This document shows, piece by piece, positions 53,582-62,389 of a stretch of DNA of 64,000 bases (position 1 is the first letter of the stretch; the number at the start of each line of letters is the position of its first letter). The stretch covers positions 1-64,000 of the forward strand of contig CAUJHV010000050.1 of assembly GCA_963205115.1 (NCBI GenBank), read 5' to 3'. The notes beneath the pieces were generated by a model. It did not search any database and had not been told where the DNA came from. It was given only the letters and a program-made list of their open reading frames with translations. Made by a program: the position numbers and the translations under genes. The DNA is from Pseudomonadota bacterium. Lineage in GTDB: Bacteria > Pseudomonadota > Gammaproteobacteria > Burkholderiales > Burkholderiaceae_C.

Positions 53582-54724
53582 TCAGGTCGCCAGGCTGAAG
53601 CGGTGGCAGCCGTCATCATCGAGCACGCGTCGCACTTCACCCTCGTGCCGCAGCCAGGACAGGTGGGCGAGGGTCTCGCCCAGCGCCATCAACTCGTCGG
53701 CGGCATGGCGCAGCCGGGGGAACTGCACCTGCATCAGCTCCAGCGCGGTGGCGGCGCCGCTCCGGGCCAGTTCAGCGCGCAGCAGCTCGAACTGCTGTCG
53801 GTGGTGCGCGCGCAGCTCCTCCACACGGGCATGCAGGCCGCGGAACACCCGCTCATGCGAGGGCAGCACCAGCGTGTCCGGTGCCAGGCGGTCGAGCCTG
53901 TCCAGCGAGGCCAGCCACAGCTGCAGGGGATTGGCCTCGGGCTCGATCGAAGAGACCAGCACGTTGGAGGTGATGCGCGGCAGCAACTGGTCACCAGAGA
54001 TCAGGATGCACTCGGCAGTTCGCTCGGACGCGCTGTACAGGCAGGCATGCTCGGGCGAATGCCCCTCGCCGACCACCACCTGCCAGTCACGCTCACCGAT
54101 GCGCAGCCGGTCACCGTCGCGCAGGCGCTGGTAGCTGCCGGGCACCGGCGGCATGAAGGGGTCACGGCGCAACTCGGCAAACATGGCCTCGACCTGGGCC
54201 TCTCCCATACCGGCGCGGCGATAGAAGAGCATGTCGCTGGCCGGCAAGGGGTCCGGAGGCGGGCTGCCCATCAGACCACGCATCAGGAAGTACTCACCAT
54301 GCGTCATGAACATCGGCGCGCCGAAGCGCTCGCCGATCCAGTCCGCGAGGCCGGAGTGGTCGTAGTGCGAGTGGGTACAGATGAGCCGGCGGATCGGCAG
54401 CCCAACCAGATGCCGCTGGGCAATCACTTCCCAGACCTCGCGGCTGCGCCGGGTGTTCAAGCCGGTGTCCACCAAGGTCCAGCAGTCGCCTTGCGCATCG
54501 CGATCACGCAACAGGTAGACGTTGATGTGATCCAGCGCCATCGGCATGGGCTGGCGCAGCCAGAGGATGCCGGCTGCCACCTCCACCGCAGACAGTCCGT
54601 CGGCACTGGGTGGGGTGAAGGGGTACTCCAGCGAAGCCGAGGCGCGCAAGCGCGGCGGGCGCCGCAGCGCCGGCGGCATATCTGCGTCACTCATGGCGAT
54701 GTTGTCCCGGCCGATATCAGCCAC
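53582..54724 (-). CDS. MBL-fold metallo-hydrolase
   Basis: A 380-residue metallo-beta-lactamase-fold hydrolase. The metal motif is THSHYDHSGLADW (HxHxDH), followed by GEGHSPEHACLYS and ISGDQLLPRIT, which supply the further His and Asp ligands. A C-terminal helical domain of about 100 residues is present. The GTG start at 54724 overlaps the upstream ligase gene by 8 bp; an ATG at 54694 is the alternative. In this operon a thioesterase-like or lactonase function on a steroid CoA ester or ring-opened product is possible but not proven. Confidence 0.82.
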   Translation of the reverse strand: MADIGRDNIAMSDADMPPALRRPPRLRASASLEYPFTPPSADGLSAVEVAAGILWLRQPMPMALDHINVYLLRDRDAQGDCWTLVDTGLNTRRSREVWEVIAQRHLVGLPIRRLICTHSHYDHSGLADWIGERFGAPMFMTHGEYFLMRGLMGSPPPDPLPASDMLFYRRAGMGEAQVEAMFAELRRDPFMPPVPGSYQRLRDGDRLRIGERDWQVVVGEGHSPEHACLYSASERTAECILISGDQLLPRITSNVLVSSIEPEANPLQLWLASLDRLDRLAPDTLVLPSHERVFRGLHARVEELRAHHRQQFELLRAELARSGAATALELMQVQFPRLRHAADELMALGETLAHLSWLRHEGEVRRVLDDDGCHRFSLAT

Positions 54725-56525
54725 CGAGGACTCTTGTCAAGGTCGACTCCGACAACGGCACATAGGTTCCGGCGGCATCGTCGCGCACGTACAGAGGCTC
54801 CTTCACCACAGCGGCGTTGAAGCCCTCGCGCTGCAGGTCGACTTTGCGCAACTTGTAGTTGCCGGTCATGTCCGCCGTGGCCGACAGGCGCAGGAACAGC
54901 GGCGCCGCGTAGCTCGCCAGGCGCGTCGTGGCCAGCGCCCAGAAGGCGGCGGGGTCGAAGTCCACGCCCGGATGCAGCACGAGCGCGGCCATGCCGGCGC
55001 GGCCCTCGTGACCCGGCACCTGCACGCCGTAGACGGTCACAGCGTCCAGCCCAGGAAAGTCACCCAACGCATCGGCCACCTCGGCGGTGGAGACGTTTTC
55101 GCTCTTCCAGCGGAAGGTGTCGCCGATGCGGTCGACGAACCAGCAGTAGCCGTCGGCATCGCAGCGCAGCAGGTCACCGGAGGACCACCAGGCGTCGCCC
55201 TCGCGGAACACATTGCGCAGGATCTTGCGCTCGGTGGCCTCGGCGGAGGTGTAGCCCTCGAAGCGCCCGGCGATGAGGTCGGGCAGGTCGTAGATCATGC
55301 CGATGGCCTCACCGGGCTCGTCCACGGCGGCGAGTTGCAGGAAGCCATCCGGGCCACGAGGGTGGGTGTCGCTGCCCAGGTCATAGCGCACCAGCCGCAG
55401 GTTGGTCCGATCCCAGAAAGGCACGCGGCCGCAGGAACCGATGCGGTTCTCGAGGTTGAGCGTGCTGGCGTTGGCCTCGGTGGAGCCCCAGCTCTCGTAG
55501 ATCGCCATCTCGCCGAAGCGCTCCACCCAACGCGTCCAGACTTCCGGAGCCATTCCGGTGCCGGCCATCTTGCGCAGCGAGTGGTCCCGGTCGTCGGGCT
55601 GCGGCGGGTTGCTCAGCAGGAAGCGGCAGATTTCGCCGACGTACTGGCACACCGTGATGCGGTGGCGGCGCACGTCGTCCCAGAACTCGCGGCGGCTGAA
55701 CTTGCGGCGCAGCGCGATGCTCGCGCCAGCGCAGAGCGCGGTGGCCGTGGCCGACATCGACGCTGCACCGTGGTAGAGCGGCAGGAAGCAGTAGAAGCAG
55801 TCCTCGGGCCCGATCTCCCAGACCGTCTTCATCGCCGCACCGGCCATCAGCCACCGGGCATGGCTGACCACGGCCGCCTTGGGCAGTCCGGTGGTGCCGG
55901 AGGTGAAGATGTACTGCGCGGTGTCGCCCGCCACCAGGCCGTCACGCCAGACCGCGGGTGGGTTGTGGCTCGGCGCTCCGGCCACGAGGGGAGCCAGATC
56001 CAGCGTGCACAGGGCCTGCAGCGCCGGGTCGGCGGGGCGAGCATGGTCCGGCCAGAGCCACAGCGGCAGGTCCTTTGGCAGGGTAGGCGTGGCAGCGAAG
56101 TGAGGCAAACACTCCTCGCCAACGATCACCCGGCCGGCCCGGGTTTCGGCCAGGGCATGCTCCAGCACTCGGCCACTGGCATGGGTGTTCAGGAAGGCAA
56201 CGACCGCCCCCAGCTTGCTCAGCCCCATCCAGGCGAAAAAGAACTCCGGCCGGTTCTCCATCGCCAGCGCCACCACGTCGCCCCGACGCACGCCCAGGGC
56301 CTGCAGGGCATGCGCGGCCTGGTTGACGCAGGCGTTGAACTCGGTGTACGTCCAGCGCTGGTCGCCATGCTGAAGGCACAGCCGCTCGGCAAAGGTCTGC
56401 GCGCTCTCCTCAAGGCGCTCGGCCGTGGTGTCGCTGCTGGAAGCCCGGAAGGCCATGCTGACCTCCGAACGACGGTCTAGCTTGCCCTGGGTCACCTCGC
56501 GAGGCACGATGGGATGGTGGGTCAC
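54717..56525 (-). CDS. FATP/FadD-like acyl-CoA ligase of the steroid operon
   Basis: A 602-residue ligase similar in layout to fatty-acid transport protein-type acyl-CoA synthetases. The P-loop is YIFTSGTTGLPKAAVVSH, then YESWGSTEAN, WWSSGDLLRCDADGYCWFVDR and FRWKSENVST; MTGNYKLRKVDLQREGF contains the C-terminal Lys. FATP-type ligases activate long-chain and steroid side-chain acids. Start at ATG 56525 behind GGAGAC. The gene lies 32 bp after the acyl-CoA dehydrogenase at 56558 and overlaps the MBL gene. Confidence 0.85.
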   Translation of the reverse strand: MTHHPIVPREVTQGKLDRRSEVSMAFRASSSDTTAERLEESAQTFAERLCLQHGDQRWTYTEFNACVNQAAHALQALGVRRGDVVALAMENRPEFFFAWMGLSKLGAVVAFLNTHASGRVLEHALAETRAGRVIVGEECLPHFAATPTLPKDLPLWLWPDHARPADPALQALCTLDLAPLVAGAPSHNPPAVWRDGLVAGDTAQYIFTSGTTGLPKAAVVSHARWLMAGAAMKTVWEIGPEDCFYCFLPLYHGAASMSATATALCAGASIALRRKFSRREFWDDVRRHRITVCQYVGEICRFLLSNPPQPDDRDHSLRKMAGTGMAPEVWTRWVERFGEMAIYESWGSTEANASTLNLENRIGSCGRVPFWDRTNLRLVRYDLGSDTHPRGPDGFLQLAAVDEPGEAIGMIYDLPDLIAGRFEGYTSAEATERKILRNVFREGDAWWSSGDLLRCDADGYCWFVDRIGDTFRWKSENVSTAEVADALGDFPGLDAVTVYGVQVPGHEGRAGMAALVLHPGVDFDPAAFWALATTRLASYAAPLFLRLSATADMTGNYKLRKVDLQREGFNAAVVKEPLYVRDDAAGTYVPLSESTLTRVLGG

Positions 56526-56557
56526 TGGGGTCTCCTCCTGGGTGCGCGGGCCTGCGC

Positions 56558-57739
56558 TCAGCGCACCGGGCGCGGCAGGCCCAGTCCGAACTGAGCGATC
56601 AGCTCGCGCTGGATCTCATTGGTGCCACCGCCAAAGGTGTTGATCGTGCTGGCGCGCAGCTCGTACTCCAGCTCGCCGAGCAGGAAGGCTGCGGAGGAGC
56701 CGGCGCGCACCAGGGCGCTGCCACCCACGATGTCCATCAGCCTGCGCAGCACCTCGACCACCCCTTCGGAGCCATAGACCTTGGTTGCCGAAGCCAGGGC
56801 GACGCCCATGTTGCCGTCCTCCAAATCAGCGGCGATGCGAAAGTTGATCAGCCGCATCGCTTCCAACCGGGTGTAGCACTCGGCGAGCGAACGACGCACC
56901 CAGGGCTGATCGACGGCACGCCGACCCTGCTCGTCGCGAGCCTTGGCCCACAGCAGCACCTTGCGGAAGGGGCCGAAGACCTTGTCCGACCAGGAACCCA
57001 GCCCGAGCCGCTCGTGGTTGAGCTGGGCGGTGATCAGCTTCCAGCCACCGTGCAGCTCGCCGATCAGGTTGGCGGCCGGCACCTGCACGTTGTCGTAGTA
57101 GGTGGCGGCGGTCATGTTGCCCACCGTCTCGATCAGCGTGTGCGAGAAGCCGGGCGCATCGGTGTCCATCACCATGATGGAGATGCCCTTGTGGCGCGCC
57201 AGGTCGGGGCTGGTGCGCGCGGCCAGCCAGACATGATCGGCGGCCTCGATACCCGAGGTCCAGAGCTTGGCGCCATTGACCACGAAGTGGCCGCTCTGCA
57301 GGTCGCCCTCCAGCCGCGCCGAGGTCTTCAGCGAGGCCAGGTCGGAGCCGGCCTGGGCCTCGGAGTAGCCAATGGCGAAGATCGTCTCGCCGCTGGCGAT
57401 GCCGGGCAGGTAGCGGTCCTTCTGCGCCTGCGTGCCGTGCTCCATCAGCGCCGGGCCGACGGTGCTGATGGTCACGAAGGGCAGCGGCGCGCCGGCGATG
57501 TTGGCCTCCTCGAAGAAGATCAACTGCTCGGTCGGGCCGAAGCCCTGGCCGCCGAAGGCCTTGGGCCAGCCCACGGCCAGCCAGCCGTCGCTGCCCATGC
57601 GGCGGATGGTGTCGCGGTATTCGCTGCCGCTCTCGGCGCCGCGCAGGCGCACGCGCAGCTCGGGCGTCATCAGCTGGGTGAAGTAGTCGCGCACGCGCAG
57701 GCGCAACGCGTGCTGTTCGGGGGTGAGGTCGATGAACAT
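56558..57739 (-). CDS. Acyl-CoA dehydrogenase, first subunit of pair 2 (ChsE-like)
   Basis: A 393-residue ACAD. FAIGYSEAQAGSDLASLKTSA and LWTSGIEAADHVWLAARTS form the acyl-CoA and FAD site; the C-terminus has NTFGGGTNEIQRELIAQFGLG. The conserved C-terminal GGGTNE motif indicates the FAD-binding subunit. Its partner is probably the divergent ACAD at 59389, separated from it by the aldolase and MaoC genes. In the igr operon of actinobacteria the pair ChsE1-ChsE2 desaturates the last 3-carbon side chain of cholesterol; the substrate here is unknown. Confidence 0.85.
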   Translation of the reverse strand: MFIDLTPEQHALRLRVRDYFTQLMTPELRVRLRGAESGSEYRDTIRRMGSDGWLAVGWPKAFGGQGFGPTEQLIFFEEANIAGAPLPFVTISTVGPALMEHGTQAQKDRYLPGIASGETIFAIGYSEAQAGSDLASLKTSARLEGDLQSGHFVVNGAKLWTSGIEAADHVWLAARTSPDLARHKGISIMVMDTDAPGFSHTLIETVGNMTAATYYDNVQVPAANLIGELHGGWKLITAQLNHERLGLGSWSDKVFGPFRKVLLWAKARDEQGRRAVDQPWVRRSLAECYTRLEAMRLINFRIAADLEDGNMGVALASATKVYGSEGVVEVLRRLMDIVGGSALVRAGSSAAFLLGELEYELRASTINTFGGGTNEIQRELIAQFGLGLPRPVR

Positions 57740-57766
57740 CGGCTGTGCTCCGGTCTGTGCTGGCGT

Positions 57767-58945
57767 TCAGGCTGCGCCGAGGATCAGGCCGCTGGTGGGC
57801 ACGCCGGTGCCGGCGGTCACCACCACGTTGCGTGCGCCCGCCACCTGGTTGACCGCGCTGCCGCGCACCTGGCGCACGGCCTCGGCAATGCCGTTCATGC
57901 CGTGGATGTAGGCCTCGCCGAGCTGGCCGCCGTGGGTGTTGATCGGCAGCTGGCCGCCGCGTGCATGGTGGCCGGCACGCACGAAGTCCTTGGCTTCGCC
58001 GCGCTTGCAGAAGCCGAACTCCTCCAACTGCGGCAGCACGAAGGGCGTGAAGTGGTCGTAGATCACCGCGGTCTGCACATCCTCGGGCGTCAGGCCGCTC
58101 TGCTGCCACAGCTGGCGTGCCACCAGGCCCATCTCGGGCAGGCCGGTGATGGAGTCGCGGTAGAACGAGGTCATGCTCTGCTGGCCCTCGCTGACGCCCT
58201 GCGCCGCACCCTTGATCAGCACCGGCCGGGTCTTCAGGTCGCGCGCGCGCTCGGCCGAGGTGATCACCATCGCCACCGCGCCGTCGCTTTCCTGGCAGCA
58301 GTCCAGCAGGTGCAGCGGCTCGCAGATCCAGCGGCTGGCCTGGTGCTCTTCCAGCGTGATCGGCTTGCCGTAAAAGAAGGCGGCCGGGTTGGTGGCGGCA
58401 AAGTCGCGCGCGGCCACGGCCACGCGGCCGAAGTCCTCGCTGGTGGCGCCGAACTCGTGCATGTAGCGGCGGCCGAACATGCCCACCCACGCGGCGGGCG
58501 TGTGGAAGCCGTGCGGCATGTACCAGCCGTAGTTGACGTTGTCGAAGATCGGGGTGGCACCGAAGCCGTAGGAGCCCGAACCGAAGCGGTACCAGCTGCG
58601 CTCGTTCATGGCCCGGTAGACCACCACGGTCTTGGCGATGCCGGTGGCCACGGCCATCGCGGCATGCAGCACCGGCGCGCAGGCGGCGCCGCCGCCATGC
58701 GGCACCTGCGAGAAGAAGCTGACGTTCTTGGCGCCCAGCAGGCGCGCGATCTCGTACTCCGGCACCTTGTCGACGGTGTAGGACGAGAAGCCGTCGACCT
58801 CGCTGGGGTCGATGCCGGCGTCACCCAAGGCGGCCAGCGTGGCCTCCATGGCCAGGCGCAGCTCGGTGCGGCCGGAGTTCTTGGAGAACTCGGTGGCGCC
58901 CAGGCCGACGATGGCGGCACGGCCGGAGATGTTGAAGTCACTCAT
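57767..58945 (-). CDS. Thiolase-superfamily protein, probable Ltp2-type aldolase
   Basis: A 392-residue thiolase fold. It has IVGLGATEFSKNSGRTELRL at the N-terminus and LPINTHGGQLGEAYIHGMNG near the C-terminus, as in Ltp2/SCP-x relatives. In the position of the thiolase Cys the sequence is HGGGAACAPVLHA; my alignment puts Ala at the nucleophile position with a Cys two residues later, so classical thiolysis is doubtful. It sits between ACAD and MaoC genes in an igr-like order and is 27 bp upstream of the ACAD gene at 56558. It likely performs retro-aldol cleavage on a 17-hydroxy side-chain CoA together with the DUF35 partner at 60516. Confidence 0.82.
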   Translation of the reverse strand: MSDFNISGRAAIVGLGATEFSKNSGRTELRLAMEATLAALGDAGIDPSEVDGFSSYTVDKVPEYEIARLLGAKNVSFFSQVPHGGGAACAPVLHAAMAVATGIAKTVVVYRAMNERSWYRFGSGSYGFGATPIFDNVNYGWYMPHGFHTPAAWVGMFGRRYMHEFGATSEDFGRVAVAARDFAATNPAAFFYGKPITLEEHQASRWICEPLHLLDCCQESDGAVAMVITSAERARDLKTRPVLIKGAAQGVSEGQQSMTSFYRDSITGLPEMGLVARQLWQQSGLTPEDVQTAVIYDHFTPFVLPQLEEFGFCKRGEAKDFVRAGHHARGGQLPINTHGGQLGEAYIHGMNGIAEAVRQVRGSAVNQVAGARNVVVTAGTGVPTSGLILGAA

Positions 58946-58962
58946 GCGTGTGCCCCTTCGGC

Positions 58963-59379
58963 TCAGGCCAGCGCCACGCGCACCGTGCCGGTGACGTGGC
59001 TGCCCATCGAGTTCTTGCCCTTGAGCGTGATGTCCACCGTGCGGTCGGACACGCGGCGGTCGGTCACGGCACCGCTGAAGACCATCGTGTCGCCCGGGTA
59101 GTTGGGGGCGCCCAGCTTGATCTTCAGGTCCAGCAGGCGGGCCTCGGGTCCGGCCCAGGCCTGCACGAAGCGCTGTACCAGGCCGTTGGTGGTGAGGATG
59201 TTCATGAAGATGTGCGGCGAGCCAAGTGCCTTGGCCGCCTCGAGATCATGGTGGCCGGGAAAGTAGTCGCGCGTGGCGATGGCACCCCCGGCGATCAGCG
59301 GCACGGTGATGGGCACCGACAGCGGCGGCAGCTCATCGCCGATCTGGACGGCGTCGAAACGGGGCGTCGTGGTGGTCAT
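58963..59379 (-). CDS. MaoC-like hotdog protein (ChsH1-like)
   Basis: A 138-residue single hotdog domain. ATRDYFPGHHDLEAA carries an acidic residue and His in the arrangement of MaoC hydratases, and IFMNILTTNGLVQRFV follows. In actinobacteria the small ChsH1 pairs with the MaoC-DUF35 protein ChsH2 to hydrate the enoyl-CoA side chain. Here the corresponding two-domain protein is encoded two genes away (60516). The gene lies directly between the aldolase and ACAD genes, with gaps of 17 and 9 bp. Confidence 0.82.
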   Translation of the reverse strand: MTTTTPRFDAVQIGDELPPLSVPITVPLIAGGAIATRDYFPGHHDLEAAKALGSPHIFMNILTTNGLVQRFVQAWAGPEARLLDLKIKLGAPNYPGDTMVFSGAVTDRRVSDRTVDITLKGKNSMGSHVTGTVRVALA

Positions 59380-59388
59380 GGTGTGTGC

Positions 59389-60498
59389 TCAGCAGTCTTC
59401 GGGCAGGTCGTACTTCCAGCCCAGGTTGTCGTTGTCGGCCAGCCAGTCGCCCAGCCGCGCCAGGTGGTGCTCGCTGCCGCCCAGCAGCGCGCCCAGCGCG
59501 CGGCTCCAGTAGAGGAAGCGGTGAATCGGGTAGGTCACGTCGACCCCCATGCCGCCGTGCACGTGCTGCGCCATGTGGCCGGCGCGGTGACCCAGATCGT
59601 TGGCCAGGGCCCGCGTGGCATGGGCCTGCGGCGCGCTGGGCCGGCCCGCGTCCAGGCGCCAGACCAGCTGCCACAGCGCGGCGCGCAGCGCCTCGGTGGC
59701 GATCTGACCGTCGGCCATCTGGCCGGCCACCAGCTGGAACGAGCCGATCGGGCGCTCGAACTGGCGGCGCTCGCTGACGTACTCCACGGTGCGGCGCAAC
59801 TGCTGTTGCGTGACACCGAGTTGCAGCGCGGCGGCGCAGGCGATGGCGCGCTGCTCGACCCAGGCGGTGGCCTCGGCCGGCAGCACGGCCAGCACAGGGG
59901 CCGCGTCCAGGCGCAGGTCGGCCAGGCCCTGGTGGTGCTGGCTGAGGCCGGTCTCGCGCTGCACCGCGGGCTGAGACAGCGCCGGCAGCACCAGCCGGTC
60001 GGCGCCCTGCTCGTCGGCCACGGCCAGCAGCGCATGGCCGGCCAGGTCGGCCAGCGGCACCGCCTGCAAGCCGCCGTGCAGTCGGCCGTCGCGCAGCTGC
60101 ACGCCATGGCCGCGGCTGGCGCTCAGGCCCGCCAACGAGAGGGCCAGCAGCTCACCGGCCATCGCCGCCGGCAGCAAGGTGTCGGCGGCCTCGGGCGCAA
60201 AACGCGCCACAGCGGCCGCGACCAGCTGCTGCTCCCACAGCGGCACCAGGGCCAGCGCCCGCCCCTGCTGCTCCAGCACGGCCATCAATTCGGTCATGCC
60301 CAGGCCCAGGCCGCCATGCGTCTCGGGCACCAGGATGCCATGGAGGCCCGCGGCCACGCATTGCTGCCACAGGTCCTGCATCGAACCGGCGCCCGACAGG
60401 TCGTGCGCGCGCAGCTGGTCATCGCTGCAGTAATCGTTGAACAGGCCCTGCGCCATGTCGGCAAAAGCGCGCTGATCCTCGCTCAGCTGGAAATCCAT
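59389..60498 (-). CDS. Acyl-CoA dehydrogenase, second subunit of pair 2 (ChsE-like)
   Basis: A 369-residue divergent ACAD subunit. MDFQLSEDQRAFADMAQGLF is the N-terminal helix and VHGGMGVDVTYPIHRFLYWS the C-terminal one. The middle domain is degenerate compared with single-gene ACADs, as in the non-FAD or weak-FAD partner of alpha2-beta2 steroid dehydrogenases. The open frame reaches 60792, but ATG 60498 lies 18 bp after the upstream gene and gives the family N-terminus. Confidence 0.82.
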   Translation of the reverse strand: MDFQLSEDQRAFADMAQGLFNDYCSDDQLRAHDLSGAGSMQDLWQQCVAAGLHGILVPETHGGLGLGMTELMAVLEQQGRALALVPLWEQQLVAAAVARFAPEAADTLLPAAMAGELLALSLAGLSASRGHGVQLRDGRLHGGLQAVPLADLAGHALLAVADEQGADRLVLPALSQPAVQRETGLSQHHQGLADLRLDAAPVLAVLPAEATAWVEQRAIACAAALQLGVTQQQLRRTVEYVSERRQFERPIGSFQLVAGQMADGQIATEALRAALWQLVWRLDAGRPSAPQAHATRALANDLGHRAGHMAQHVHGGMGVDVTYPIHRFLYWSRALGALLGGSEHHLARLGDWLADNDNLGWKYDLPEDC

Positions 60499-60515
60499 TG
60501 CATCGCTCTCCGCGC

Positions 60516-61472
60516 TCAGGCCGCCAAGGGGCGGAACTGCGGCAGCACCAGCTCGCCGTCGTTGAAGCTGTTGAACTCGACCTGCACCGCCTGGCCGATC
60601 TGCACCTCGGACGGCTTCACTCCCACCAGCTGGGCGATCAGGCGCGTCCCCTCCTCCAGCTCGATCAGCGCGATCGGATTCGGGTGGTCGAAGGGCGGCA
60701 CCTCGGGGTAGTGCATCACCACAAACGAGTACACCGTGCCGCGGCCGCTGGCCTGCAGCGTGTCCCACTCGAAGGAGTGGCAGCTGGGGCACACCGGTCC
60801 CGGAGGGTGGCGCAGCGTGCCGCAGCCCTTGCAGCGCTGCACCAGCAGCCGGCCCTCGCGCGCGCCTTCCCAGAAGAAGCGCGTGTCGTCACTGATGCCG
60901 GGCGCGGAGCGCTTGATCTTCGGCGGGCCGGAGGGGGCATCGCCCTGGCTGGCCGCGGGCTTGACCGGGTTGGCCGGGCGGAACTTGAAGACCCGGAACA
61001 GCAGCTGGCCGACCTTCTCGTCCCCGCCATCCTGCTCGGCGAAGTAGCTCATGATCAGCGTGACGAAGAAGCCCGTGCCCAGCGCGGTGGTCTTCTCGTC
61101 GCCCACGCTGTCCAGCCGCGTGGTGTAGTACAGGCGCTCGCCCTCGCGCACCGCGCGGTCGAAGCTGAGCTCGGAGTTCACCGCCACCACCGACGCGAAG
61201 CCCTGGGCCTCTATCAGCTTGAGCACCTCGTAGGGGTTGTCGGTGGTCGAGCCTGGCGGGTAGTTGTTGGCCACCGGGCCTTCCATGCACCACACCTGAA
61301 GCATGGCTTCGGGCGCCAGCACCTGGCCCTCGGCATCGTGCGGCACGGCCACACCCATGAGCTCACACCACTGCCGGATCATCGGCTCGTTGACACGGTC
61401 CCAGGCATATACGCGCCCGTACTCCTTGCCCACCAGGGCGCGGGCCTGCTTCATCCACTCGTGTTCTGCCAC
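60516..61472 (-). CDS. MaoC-DUF35 fusion hydratase (ChsH2-like)
   Basis: A 318-residue two-domain protein. The N-terminal part (to about residue 165) is a MaoC/FAS1-dehydratase-like hotdog domain with YAWDRVNEPMIRQWCELMGV. The C-terminal DUF35 domain has the zinc ribbon CKGCGTLRHPPGPVCPSC and an OB-fold. This order equals that of ChsH2, whose DUF35 domain recruits the Ltp2 aldolase. The start is a GTG at 61472 behind AAGGAG (6 nt); the open frame further upstream is not protein-like. It is the second gene of the 11-gene operon. Confidence 0.83.
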   Translation of the reverse strand: MAEHEWMKQARALVGKEYGRVYAWDRVNEPMIRQWCELMGVAVPHDAEGQVLAPEAMLQVWCMEGPVANNYPPGSTTDNPYEVLKLIEAQGFASVVAVNSELSFDRAVREGERLYYTTRLDSVGDEKTTALGTGFFVTLIMSYFAEQDGGDEKVGQLLFRVFKFRPANPVKPAASQGDAPSGPPKIKRSAPGISDDTRFFWEGAREGRLLVQRCKGCGTLRHPPGPVCPSCHSFEWDTLQASGRGTVYSFVVMHYPEVPPFDHPNPIALIELEEGTRLIAQLVGVKPSEVQIGQAVQVEFNSFNDGELVLPQFRPLAA

Positions 61473-61509
61473 GACATGCTCCTTGTTGTTGGGTGCTGAG
61501 CCGATCGGC

Positions 61510-62310
61510 TCAGTGCTTGTCCGCCGTCGCGGCGGACAGGAAGGCAGGACGCTCGCCGCCGCCGTGCAGCAGCAGGTTGCTGCCACTCATGTAGGCGGCG
61601 CGCGGCGAGGCGACGAACAGGCAGGCCCGGGCGATGTCCGCCGGCTCGGCCAGACGCCCGGCCGGGATGGTGGCGGCCACCGCCGCCAGACCGGCGTCGT
61701 CGCCGAAGTGCAGGTGCGACTGCTCGGTGCGCACCAGGCCCGGGCTGACCGCCACCACACGCACCTTGGGTGCCCATTCCACCGCCAGCGAGGCGGTCAG
61801 GCTGAGCACCGCGGCCTTGGCCGCGCCGTAGGCCGCCGTACCGGGCGAAGGGCGCAGCGCGCTGATGCTGCCGATGTTGACGATCACACCGCCTTCGGGC
61901 TGCTGCTGCATCTGCGCATTGGCCGCCTGCGCCGCGTGCAGGGCCGAGAACAGGTTCAGCCGCAGCACGCCCTCGTGGAAGCGCGGCGAGACGGTGGCAG
62001 CGTCTACGGACGGTGCACCGCCGGCGTTGTGCACCAGCACGTCAAGCCGACCATGGCGCTGTACGATGACCGCCACCAGTTGGCGCACGGCCTCGGCCTC
62101 GCGCACGTCACAGGCGATGAACTCGGCCGTGCGGCCGCCGGCCGCAGGCGCGCTGTCGGGCGCGTTTCGGCCACACACCACCACGGTGGCACCCGCTGCG
62201 AGGAAGGCCTCGGCGATGCCGCGGCCAATGCCCTTGGTGCCGCCGGTGACGAGCACGACACGCTGGTCGAAGTCCCGGGGTACATCCTGAATCACCTGAT
62301 CGAGGTCCAT
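61510..62310 (-). CDS. SDR-family oxidoreductase, first gene of the 11-gene steroid operon
   Basis: A 266-residue classical SDR: VVLVTGGTKGIGRGIAEAF (TGxxxGIG), VHNAGG, the catalytic Ser in VNIGSISALRPS and YGAAK (YxxxK). It may oxidise or reduce a steroid or side-chain hydroxyl group. The predicted -10 element at 62318-62323 puts the transcription start at about 62311, so the ATG at 62310 would be at the very 5' end of the mRNA. All genes down to 49365 run in the same direction with short gaps or overlaps. Confidence 0.85.
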   Translation of the reverse strand: MDLDQVIQDVPRDFDQRVVLVTGGTKGIGRGIAEAFLAAGATVVVCGRNAPDSAPAAGGRTAEFIACDVREAEAVRQLVAVIVQRHGRLDVLVHNAGGAPSVDAATVSPRFHEGVLRLNLFSALHAAQAANAQMQQQPEGGVIVNIGSISALRPSPGTAAYGAAKAAVLSLTASLAVEWAPKVRVVAVSPGLVRTEQSHLHFGDDAGLAAVAATIPAGRLAEPADIARACLFVASPRAAYMSGSNLLLHGGGERPAFLSAATADKH

Positions 62311-62317
62311 GCCCTCA

Positions 62318-62389
62318 AATCTAGGGACGCCCCCCGGCGGCAGATACGTCCAAAAGGACGATGTGACTGCAGACTCCCGCCAGGACCAT
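62318..62389. promoter_or_regulatory. Predicted divergent activator-dependent promoters around one inverted repeat (site D)
   Basis: CGTCC-AAAA-GGACG (62347-62360) is a perfect 5+4+5 inverted repeat. To the right, after 23 nt, lies GACCAT (62384-62389) for the enoyl-CoA hydratase gene. To the left, on the minus strand and also after 23 nt, lies TAGATT (62318-62323) for the 11-gene operon. Inferred starts are about 62396 and 62311. One activator dimer could serve both directions. Confidence 0.6.
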
